From an uncultured Odoribacter sp. (GTDB lineage Bacteria > Bacteroidota > Bacteroidia > Bacteroidales > Marinifilaceae): a stretch of 13,699 nucleotides of DNA. Below, piece after piece: positions 9,101 to 13,699 of this stretch. The notes beneath the pieces were generated by a model. The model made no database searches. It had not been told where the DNA came from and saw only the letters and a program-made list of their open reading frames with translations. How positions within the stretch are numbered: position 1 is the first letter of the stretch; each line of letters opens with the position of its first letter. The position numbers and the translations under genes are program-made. Where the stretch lies: positions 1 to 13,699 of the forward strand of contig CAJJNP010000077.1 of the NCBI GenBank assembly GCA_905193145.1, in the 5' to 3' direction.

Positions 9101-9587
9101 CACCTACTCCTCTTTGCTCTTTCAGTACGACACTGGCACCGATCAGAGGCTCGTTGTTGCTGGCATCTACGATTTTACCGCTGATGTTGATAGAGGTGAT
9201 ACCGTCAGGTATGCGTTGAGGACGCAATACGATGGTGTGATTCGGTTGGTATTCAATCTCTACTTTCTGGCCCTGCAATACTTTGCTGACAGCCTCCCGA
9301 AGTTCAATGTCTTTAAGATTTAGTGTGATTTTCTTGGAAAAATCTAATGCTGAATGATTGTAGAAGAATCGTACGTCAGCCGATTTACTGATTTTGTCCA
9401 AAACTTGCTCGATGGTTTCGTTTGTAGCCTGTACGGAAATCTTTTTCCGCTGGTAGTCTTCGTCTCCGGCTGCATGCAGGCTGCCTGTAAAAAGCAACAT
9501 GCACAGAGCAGCCATCAGGAAACGACAGGCAAACACTCCGTGTAGTAAGTGATTTTTCTGCATAATTGTTAGATTTTTAAGTAGCAT
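6162..9587 (-). CDS. SusC/RagA-type TonB-dependent transporter with STN signalling domain
   Basis: At 1141 residues this is the outer-membrane transporter of the locus. A signal peptide ends near HAA (38-40). An STN domain follows (about 48-124), the module that in FecA-type receptors contacts a FecR-type anti-sigma factor. Next come a carboxypeptidase-regulatory-like beta domain (about 134-219; PLIGASVVLKE, VTDIDGNFRI), a TonB-box-like EGVVVTG (218-224), and the plug, with the SusC signature TILKDASATAIYGSRAANG at 338-356. The remainder is the 22-strand barrel, rich in alternating aromatic strands and ending SMSVLFN. The first ATG at 9587 overlaps the previous stop by one base (TAATG). An alternative ATG at 9563 (Met9) would leave a 23-base gap like those elsewhere in the operon and a more ordinary signal peptide. 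Transport is driven by TonB-ExbBD encoded elsewhere. The STN domain links it to the FecR-like protein at 11751-12932. Confidence 0.96.
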   Translation of the reverse strand: MLLKNLTIMQKNHLLHGVFACRFLMAALCMLLFTGSLHAAGDEDYQRKKISVQATNETIEQVLDKISKSADVRFFYNHSALDFSKKITLNLKDIELREAVSKVLQGQKVEIEYQPNHTIVLRPQRIPDGITSINISGKIVDASNNEPLIGASVVLKEQRGVGVVTDIDGNFRITVPEGGASALVISYVGYEGEELAINGNGDMKDLTIKMTPASVEMEGVVVTGMAPRKSESFTGSYVSVKGEELKKLSPNNLLQALQFFDPSFRIVENNSRGSDPNAMPEFQMRGNAQIGDFSNSSMNMLVGNYSNQPNMPLFVLDGFETTLQKIVDLDPERVASITILKDASATAIYGSRAANGVVVFETKKPLPGALNVTYSTNVGITAPDFSSYNLMDAAEKLQFEYDAGLFTHAENGNPLANTLLAPLQNYYNHYKREIARGVDTYWLSEPVRTAVTHRHTLSVDGGDEALRYSLNLNYGNDPGVIKESGRQTLGFSLSLQYRRKKWNISNQLSIDNTKGTNSPYGSFSTYAQMNPYYTKTDENGNYQKIIERKYNGSGYSNIVNPLYNTQFAHKDETKNFNVVDNFSLEFAMRENLRLTAQFSLTKGMSSGETFKSMNHTDFEKNDTPLLERGTYNKSTGNTMNWSTNASINYNLTKDKHLLSMFARWEIAQNQTEGIFLEAKGFPNDNMTDFMFAQEIEKNDVNSNETTSRSMGLTATVSYMYDFRYSLDFNLRGDMSSQFGADTKMKPFWSVGARWNASREKWLEGSFVSNLVLRASYGITGSQNYDPYQAVEGYSFEDLMFQYLSSGVIGAELKGFGNPDLDWSTTKDFSAAIELGFFQDRLTASVNYYNHYTDQLLLDNNIAPSTGFPTLMTNIGAISNKGVDVTLGFTPIQDYERQIQWNVSINGNHNSNKVKKISNEIKKVNEENLKNKEKPLPIYEEGKSTTQLFVVRSLGIDPATGNEIFLKRNGERTFFWNANDKVAVGDTEPKFRGGITSGLTWKDWSVNLGFTYEFGAYTYNQTLVDRIENVNLLHNADRRATKDRWRKPGDIAKYKSIAFSGRTTELSSRFVQKKNEIAFSSISIGYHFDPKKFGFLKQCKIAGINLTGSMQDLGRISSVKQERGTDYPFARTVNLSMSVLFN

Positions 9588-10558
9588 TATTTTTGCATTT
9601 CAGTCAATTCTTTCTTGAATTTCTTGTTCTTGTTGTATTTTTTGAAGTAATCCTTGCTCAGTTTTTTGATTACGTCAAAATCCTTTTGGCCGGAAATAGC
9701 GTTGTACAAGAACAGATAGAGAACAGCGTCTCTGGTATCTCCTTCGTAAGTTTTTGCCAGTTTTTCATACATCTCTTCCATGCTTCCTGCCGGCTTGTAT
9801 TCTTTGCCGGATTTGAGAGCTTCGCGTCTCTCCTGATATTCCAGATAGTCAATCAGCCATCCGATGTATGCGTAGCTTTTCAATGATGCTTTGTCGCTTT
9901 TAATCTGGTAGTTGTCCAAGATATTCCAGTAGCCTTCCGGTGTGCATTCCTGAAGCGGTTTTTTGTTTACATCCGATACAATCAACGGGTATTTTACAAG
10001 ATTGTCCATGTACATACCTTCCAGTTCCGCATAGATGTAGTTGAATGCAAACTCATCTACTTTTCCACGTACTCCTTCTAAAATCTCCTGTTCTTTTTTC
10101 CAGTTTCTTAAACAAGCTTCATAATAGGTCTTGGCCGGCACTTGTGTCACTACTGCTGCCAAGGGATTGGTCTTGTAGTGGTCGTTGATACGTACCATGC
10201 GTCCGTCACGGATGGCAGAGTTTAATGCAACAGCCGCCTGGGTTCCTTTGAATTCTACGTTTTTGTAGTTTTTCCCTTGGAATTGGATAGCCATTTCGAT
10301 CTCGTCTCCGGGGCATACAATCATCCACAGCCATGCGTTTACCTTCATCAGACAGGGCTCTTTCAATTCCACTTCGAATTCCATCAATTGGTTGTCTTTG
10401 AAAGGGAATTGTTGGTTGTTGGCAGGATTGTCGATGAATTCGAAATCCACTACTTTTCCGGTGTATCCTACAGCTGTAGCGCTGATTTTTGCTGTTTTTT
10501 GAGCCTGTACACCTGCAAATAGCAGGCATACAAGCATGGTAACCAATATTTTTTTCAT
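9587..10558 (-). CDS. Exported protein resembling the N-terminal half of TlpA-like proteins, without a thioredoxin domain
   Basis: This 323-residue protein has a Sec signal peptide ending VQA before Gln20. Residues 22-105 are beta-rich, with a strand-turn-strand segment VCPGDEIEMAIQF (81-93) in the position of the LEPG and LEEG turns of the two thioredoxin-like proteins of this operon. A helical region follows (about 106-300), ending in a very Lys-rich tail (YFKKYNKNKKFKKEL). Thus it matches the DUF4369-plus-helical front part of those proteins, but there is no WCGPC, no cis-proline motif and no space for a thioredoxin fold. The mature protein keeps four cysteines (69, 82, 149, 205). The gene starts 7 bases after its thioredoxin-like neighbour and runs directly into the SusC-like gene, so tight co-expression is certain. 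I do not know its function. A periplasmic partner or client of the adjacent thioredoxin is a reasonable guess. Confidence 0.85.
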   Translation of the reverse strand: MKKILVTMLVCLLFAGVQAQKTAKISATAVGYTGKVVDFEFIDNPANNQQFPFKDNQLMEFEVELKEPCLMKVNAWLWMIVCPGDEIEMAIQFQGKNYKNVEFKGTQAAVALNSAIRDGRMVRINDHYKTNPLAAVVTQVPAKTYYEACLRNWKKEQEILEGVRGKVDEFAFNYIYAELEGMYMDNLVKYPLIVSDVNKKPLQECTPEGYWNILDNYQIKSDKASLKSYAYIGWLIDYLEYQERREALKSGKEYKPAGSMEEMYEKLAKTYEGDTRDAVLYLFLYNAISGQKDFDVIKKLSKDYFKKYNKNKKFKKELTEMQK

Positions 10559-10565
10559 CTTTTAC

Positions 10566-11711
10566 TTATTTCTTTTTCTTGTTTTTCAATGCAGTCTTAA
10601 TGGTATTGATTAACTCTTCTCCGCGCAGATTCAGTGCTTCGATTTTTCCTTCCGGATTGATCAGTACTGTATAAGGAACAGCTGTTAAGTTGTATTTGCG
10701 TACAATCGGTCCGAACCAAGTCCGGAAATCACAAGCCTGCGGCCAAGTCATCTTCAGGTCTTTTACGGCTTTCTTCCAAGGTTCCGGTTTCTGGTCCAAA
10801 GAAATACCGATGATTTCGAAATCTTTTCCTTTGCACTCTTTGTACAGTTTTACCACATTCGGCATTTCATTGCGACATGGTCCGCACCAAGAAGCCCAGA
10901 AGTCGATGAGTACATATTTGCCTGCATAGTTCTTCAGTTCAATTTCTTCACCGTTCATTCCTTTGATGGAGAATTCCGGAGCCTGAATTCCTACTCTGAA
11001 TTCTTTATTGGCAATGAGTTCATCCAACTCTTTTGTATAGGGGTGGTTGTTAAGTTTTTCGTTCAGCTGTCCGCGCAATTCTTTCAGCTCGTTCAATGAC
11101 AGTTCATTGGTCATTTCGAACAGGATGATGAACGGAGCAAAAGCCTGGTCGTTGTAGAATTTGGCCATGTATTTCTCCATGTTCAGTTTCTTGGTGTTCT
11201 GTTCCCAGGTGCGGAATTTGAACAAGCTGTCCTCCACGGCATAACTTCCGCGTCCATAACGCATGTAGTGAGTGTTGGAAGCCAGCAACATACTGTCAAT
11301 CCAGAATTTAATCTGAGTCTGGTGCAGTGTCCACAGGTTGTTGTTGATGGTACCTTTTGTTACTGAACCCAGGAAGTAGTCAGCACGCATGGTGATATTC
11401 ATACGTCCTTCTTCCAGGAAGATAGGAGCCAATTGTCCGTCTTTGCTTTGGATAAAATAGATAACGGAATATTCAGGAACTGTATCTCCTTTGAATTGGA
11501 AATGTCCTTCTTTTACTTCGCAGCTATCAACTTTTGTCTGCGGTCCGTGCATTCCGTCTTCTTTAACAAGGTATACTTTGCCGGTGTATTTGCCGGTGAT
11601 GTAACCATTGATTTCATAACCTTTGAACGGCTGTTCTTCGTTGTTCTCAGACTGTCCGAACGCAAAGGCGGACATAAGCAAGCATAAACTTAGCGTGATC
11701 CATTTTTTCAT
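10566..11711 (-). CDS. TlpA-like periplasmic thioredoxin with DUF4369-type N-terminal domain (copy A)
   Basis: This 381-residue predicted periplasmic thiol-disulfide oxidoreductase has a signal peptide to about residue 20 (AFAFGQ). The SLC at 8-10 is not a good lipobox, so a soluble form is likely. A DUF4369-type beta domain occupies about 30-115, starting FKGYEINGYITGKYTGKVYL with the turn FLEEGRMNITM at 98-108. A helical segment covers about 120-235. The thioredoxin fold spans 240-381: APEF 244-247, WCGPC 275-279, and cis-proline in AVPY (Pro346). Extra cysteines are Cys64, Cys293 and Cys327, and the tail is KNKKKK. It is the first gene after the anti-sigma gene (39-base gap) and shares the segment IDFWASWCGPCR with the thioredoxin gene at the far end of the operon. 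Both genes therefore stem from one ancestor but have diverged outside the active-site region. Partner proteins are not known. Confidence 0.93.
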   Translation of the reverse strand: MKKWITLSLCLLMSAFAFGQSENNEEQPFKGYEINGYITGKYTGKVYLVKEDGMHGPQTKVDSCEVKEGHFQFKGDTVPEYSVIYFIQSKDGQLAPIFLEEGRMNITMRADYFLGSVTKGTINNNLWTLHQTQIKFWIDSMLLASNTHYMRYGRGSYAVEDSLFKFRTWEQNTKKLNMEKYMAKFYNDQAFAPFIILFEMTNELSLNELKELRGQLNEKLNNHPYTKELDELIANKEFRVGIQAPEFSIKGMNGEEIELKNYAGKYVLIDFWASWCGPCRNEMPNVVKLYKECKGKDFEIIGISLDQKPEPWKKAVKDLKMTWPQACDFRTWFGPIVRKYNLTAVPYTVLINPEGKIEALNLRGEELINTIKTALKNKKKK

Positions 11712-11750
11712 ACTGAATGATTTTTAATTAATGATCTGTGATTTTATTGT

Positions 11751-12932
11751 TTAATAGATTGTTACAAATTTTCCGTTGCGACTGCATCTGACATTGGAAA
11801 CCTCTTCCAGGCGCCTCAGGAACACATCCAGACTCTCCTTTTTGTTGACCACTCCCGTATAGGTGGTGGTGCTGCTGATTTCGCTGGTCATCATGATGGT
11901 GACTCCATACCAGTTTTGCAAGGTGGTTGCCACATCTTGCAGCCTTGATTTTTTAAATACATAATATCCTTTTGTCCAGGCTATGATTTCTGTCGGATCT
12001 ACCGTCCGGATACCCACGCCTCCAAAGGTCTTGCCGCGTTTTAACTGCTTGCCCGGTGTCAGGGTGTATTCTTTGTCGTTGGTTTGGGCGGCTATTTTTC
12101 CTTCAATCAAGGTTACTTTGGTATCGTTTTCGTTTTCGTATGCTCTGATATTGAAAGAGGTTCCCAACACTTTGATGGTTATGCCGTCGATTGCCACATA
12201 GAAGGGGCGTTTTGCATCCTTGGCCACCTCCAGATATATTTCTCCGGAAGCGAATATCGTGCGCGAATCGGCTGCGAATTTTGTCGGGTATTTCAATGTT
12301 GAAGCAGCATTCATCCATACCTTGGTGCCGTCGCTTAAGGTGAAGTGGAAATCGCACATGGGCGGCACTTCCAGGGTGTTATAGCTTTCAGTCGTTGTGG
12401 AATCATCTCTTTGTGAAAGCAGTGAATCTCCCAACATGATTTTTTGTCCCTTTTCTGTTTCTTTGAAATGCAGATTGTCTCCCCATACATTCATTTGTGT
12501 GCCGTCCCCTAATGTCAATACCGGTTTGTTTTCTGACATGTCTGTAGCGTGTTGTTCGGTTGTAGCTACTTGTAGCGGCTGTGTTTTTTGTTTTTGTAGC
12601 TGGACCAGTGTCCAGAGTCCCAGACAGAGGGCTATGGTTGCAGCTCCGGATAAGACTCTATAGAGGATGCGACGTTTGGAACGTTGGGTTCTTGCTTTTA
12701 AGAATTTGTCGAATGCCTCTTCTGCATCGCTGTTTTTATAGTTGTAGATTTTTTTCTGCATGATATCTTCCGAGCAGATTTTGTCGAATAAATCCTTGTT
12801 TCGCTCATTTTCAGCAATCCATGAATCTACTGTATGTTGATTTTCAGCGTCCGCTTGGCCGCTGATTATGTCACTGATTCCTTGGGATAGGGAGAGTGCC
12901 TCTTTTATTTTATCTTGTTCTGTTTTAAGCAT
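11751..12932 (-). CDS. FecR-family transmembrane anti-sigma factor
   Basis: This 393-residue single-pass inner-membrane protein holds the ECF sigma factor inactive until a signal arrives from the SusC-like receptor. Residues 1-85 are the cytoplasmic anti-sigma region (DSWIAENERNKDLFDKI, then DAEEAFDKFLKAR). A basic stretch RSKRR precedes the membrane helix at about 92-112. The periplasmic FecR domain follows: LEVPPMCDFHFTLSDGTKVWMNAASTL near 188-213, ASGEIYLEVAKD 228-239, and VLGTSFNIRAY 255-265. The C-terminal 75 residues (GYYVFKKSRLQDV to the end) are a DUF4974/STN-like module. Gly257-Thr258 sits where self-cleavage at a Gly-Thr bond has been reported in some FecR-family proteins; whether it is cut here is inference. 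It is the first gene of the minus-strand operon and is divergent from its sigma gene. The start at 12932 follows an A-rich leader (GCAAAAA). Confidence 0.95.
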   Translation of the reverse strand: MLKTEQDKIKEALSLSQGISDIISGQADAENQHTVDSWIAENERNKDLFDKICSEDIMQKKIYNYKNSDAEEAFDKFLKARTQRSKRRILYRVLSGAATIALCLGLWTLVQLQKQKTQPLQVATTEQHATDMSENKPVLTLGDGTQMNVWGDNLHFKETEKGQKIMLGDSLLSQRDDSTTTESYNTLEVPPMCDFHFTLSDGTKVWMNAASTLKYPTKFAADSRTIFASGEIYLEVAKDAKRPFYVAIDGITIKVLGTSFNIRAYENENDTKVTLIEGKIAAQTNDKEYTLTPGKQLKRGKTFGGVGIRTVDPTEIIAWTKGYYVFKKSRLQDVATTLQNWYGVTIMMTSEISSTTTYTGVVNKKESLDVFLRRLEEVSNVRCSRNGKFVTIY

Positions 12933-12978
12933 TTTTTGCTTGTAGCTGTTTTGTATGCTAATAAAATATCTGGTTTAT

Positions 12979-13039
12979 ATTGATAATACGCACAACTTAA
13001 AAAAAAAGGGGGTGTGCTTAATGAAAAATTATTGATAAT
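12979..13039. repeat. Pair of ATTGATAAT direct repeats in the divergent spacer
   Basis: ATTGATAAT occurs at 12979-12987 and again at 13031-13039, 52 bases apart, close to five helical turns. The right copy is part of a perfect palindrome ATTAT-TG-ATAAT (13028-13039) just upstream of the sigma -7 box. The left copy keeps only half of that symmetry. It could be an operator pair or a chance match in AT-rich DNA. Confidence 0.35.
12999..13012. repeat. A9G5 homopolymer tract
   Basis: Nine A are followed directly by five G in the middle of the divergent spacer, about 32 bases upstream of the sigma -7 box. The short inverted pair GCACA (12990-12994) and TGTGC (13013-13017) brackets it. Such tracts can vary in length by slippage. 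As read here the tract is in non-coding DNA, so any effect would be on promoter strength. Confidence 0.7.
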
Positions 13040-13043
13040 GTTC

Positions 13044-13051
13044 TATCTTTG
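13044..13051 (+). promoter_or_regulatory. -7 box of the ECF sigma gene promoter
   Basis: TATCTTTG matches the Bacteroides housekeeping -7 consensus TAnnTTTG perfectly. It lies 22 bases before the ATG at 13074, giving a leader of roughly 15-20 bases. The -33 element expected near 13019-13025 is poor (TTAATG), while an A-run and AT-rich DNA lie further upstream. The match suggests basal expression of the sigma gene by the housekeeping RNA polymerase. Confidence 0.7.
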
Positions 13052-13073
13052 CATGAATTAATTTAAGATTCTT

Positions 13074-13634
13074 ATGCGCATTCCGAACGAAGAACTCCTT
13101 CTACACTATTTGGCGCAAAAGGATAACCGGGCATTTCGTCATTTGTATGGCGTTTATTATGTGGCCTTAAAATCCCTTGCTGTCCAGTATGTAAAAGATG
13201 AACAGGTCGCCGGTGATCTGGTCCAGGAGGTATTTATTTCGTTGTTGGAATCGACTCATCGCTTTACTAGTGGCGATGAAATCAAATATTTTCTTTACAG
13301 CGCACTAAAAAACAGGTGTGTCAGCCATTTTAGGAAACAGCAGGTGCGTGACCGTTACCAGCGGGAGGTGTTGGACACGGAGCACGAAGCGGATGATTTT
13401 TGGGAAAAAGTGTTGGAGGAGGATGTTTATGCCAATTTGATGGCGGCAATTGAGCAGCTTCCGCCTCAGTGTCGTCTGGTGATGCAGCTTACCTTGGAAG
13501 GATTGAAGATTTCGGAAATTGCCAGCCGCTTGCGGATATCGGAAGATACGGTCAAGGATCATAAAAAAAATGGCAAGCAAAAACTTTCCCGCATGGTCGA
13601 AAATCCGTTTTTGATATATCTGATTTTCCCTTGA
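13074..13634 (+). CDS. ECF-type RNA polymerase sigma-70 factor
   Basis: This 186-residue sigma factor of the Bacteroidota ECF family is predicted to direct RNA polymerase to the adjacent uptake operon. Sigma region 2 spans about 18-88: AFRHLYGVYY, then GDLVQEVFISLLES at 47-60, then the YFLYSALKNRCVSHFRK promoter-opening segment. A variable acidic linker (about 98-117) follows. Region 4 spans about 122-173, with PPQCRLVMQLTLEGLKISEIA and the helix-turn-helix ending ISEDTVKDHKKNGKQKLS. Regions 1 and 3 are absent, as in all ECF factors. The short hydrophobic C-terminus PFLIYLIFP is common in Bacteroidota members paired with FecR proteins. The ATG at 13074 is set by the -7 box 22 bases upstream. 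Its partner is almost certainly the FecR-like protein encoded divergently at 11751-12932. Most such pairs run in the same direction, so the divergent layout is unusual. Confidence 0.95.
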   Translation: MRIPNEELLLHYLAQKDNRAFRHLYGVYYVALKSLAVQYVKDEQVAGDLVQEVFISLLESTHRFTSGDEIKYFLYSALKNRCVSHFRKQQVRDRYQREVLDTEHEADDFWEKVLEEDVYANLMAAIEQLPPQCRLVMQLTLEGLKISEIASRLRISEDTVKDHKKNGKQKLSRMVENPFLIYLIFP

Positions 13635-13662
13635 TATGACATGGTAATCTTTTGCTTTCCTT

Positions 13663-13697
13663 TTGCTTTGGAAGCAAGCTCCTCCGAAGCTCCTTCG
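13663..13697. repeat. Small hairpins and an 11-base tandem repeat at the right edge
   Basis: After the sigma stop codon, TTGCTT-TGG-AAGCAA (13663-13677) can form a tight hairpin. AAGCTCCTCCG (13676-13686) is followed at once by AAGCTCCTTCG (13687-13697), a tandem copy with one mismatch. CGAAG-CTC-CTTCG (13685-13697) could form a second hairpin. This may be the front of a terminator, but the window ends before any T-run can be seen. Confidence 0.45.
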
Positions 13698-13699
13698 TT

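Larger units (their letters stand above)
12933..13073. promoter_or_regulatory. Divergent regulatory region between anti-sigma and sigma genes
   Basis: These 141 AT-rich bases separate two divergent genes and must hold the promoters of both the operon and the sigma gene. The sigma promoter is clear (separate entry). On the minus strand, upstream of the anti-sigma start, I see no good TAnnTTTG box: TATTTTAT near 12965 has the wrong last bases and poor spacing to the nearest TTG. This is compatible with the operon being read by the locus's own ECF sigma factor, whose recognition sequence I cannot derive from one example. Confidence 0.6.

Noticed and set aside
11682..11691. Lipobox at residues 7-10 (LSLC) of the thioredoxin-like protein at 10566-11711
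   Set aside because: The residue before Cys10 is leucine and the hydrophobic core continues past it; cleavage near AFG-Q at residue 19-20 is more likely, so I treat the protein as soluble in the periplasm.
1246..12932. A classical polysaccharide utilization locus
   Set aside because: SusC and SusD are present, but no carbohydrate-active enzyme or sulfatase is encoded in the window, so the glycan label is not supported.
13305..13580. 91-residue minus-strand frame antisense to the sigma gene
   Set aside because: It opposes a clear sigma-70 coding region, has no leader or promoter and shows no domain.
13562..13699. Possible C-terminal end of a minus-strand gene entering from the right edge
   Set aside because: All three minus-strand frames are open over the last ~65 bases, none looks more protein-like than the others, and any of them would overlap the sigma gene.
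1..13699. tRNA, rRNA, CRISPR array, insertion sequence or riboswitch
   Set aside because: I saw no regularly spaced repeats, transposase motifs, terminal inverted repeats or cloverleaf-like sequence; the gaps are too short for most of these.

Overview
The window reads as chromosomal DNA of a gut-type Bacteroidota, most likely order Bacteroidales. The reasons are a SusC/SusD outer-membrane pair, an ECF sigma factor with a FecR-type anti-sigma factor, several lipoproteins of families (PKD-like, DUF4843) largely confined to this phylum, DUF4369/TlpA-type thioredoxins, A-rich leaders in place of strong Shine-Dalgarno sites, and a TAnnTTTG-type -7 promoter box. I cannot name the species.

Left edge (1-1245). 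The last codons of a plus-strand gene end at 86 and are followed by a long two-way terminator hairpin. Between this and the next gene lies an unmarked minus-strand relic of a YhcG/DUF1016-type PD-(D/E)xK nuclease, cut off just before its catalytic core. A minus-strand cytoplasmic cyclophilin with a large helical insertion follows (398-1132). A strong hairpin at 1183-1217 separates it from the main operon.

Main operon (minus strand, 12932 down to 1246). Eight genes run in one direction with gaps of about 40 bases or less. In transcription order they are: FecR-like anti-sigma factor; TlpA-like thioredoxin A; an exported protein that resembles the front half of a TlpA-like protein but has no thioredoxin domain; SusC-like TonB-dependent transporter with an N-terminal STN signalling domain; SusD-like lipoprotein; DUF4843 lipoprotein; PKD-like lipoprotein; TlpA-like thioredoxin B. 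No glycoside hydrolase, lyase, sulfatase or peptidase is present, so this does not look like an ordinary polysaccharide utilization locus.

Right edge (12933-13699). A 141-base divergent spacer carries a good housekeeping promoter for the ECF sigma gene (plus strand, 13074-13634), an A9G5 homopolymer run and a spaced 9-base repeat. The sigma gene points away from its anti-sigma gene, so the anti-sigma factor is transcribed with the transport genes instead of with sigma.

Working model (inference): ligand binding at the SusC/SusD complex is signalled through the STN domain to the FecR-like protein, which releases the ECF sigma factor to transcribe the operon. The surface lipoproteins help capture the ligand, and two periplasmic thioredoxins keep cysteines in the cargo or in the system's own proteins reduced. 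The best candidate for a poorly described system is this redox-coupled, enzyme-free SusCD locus.
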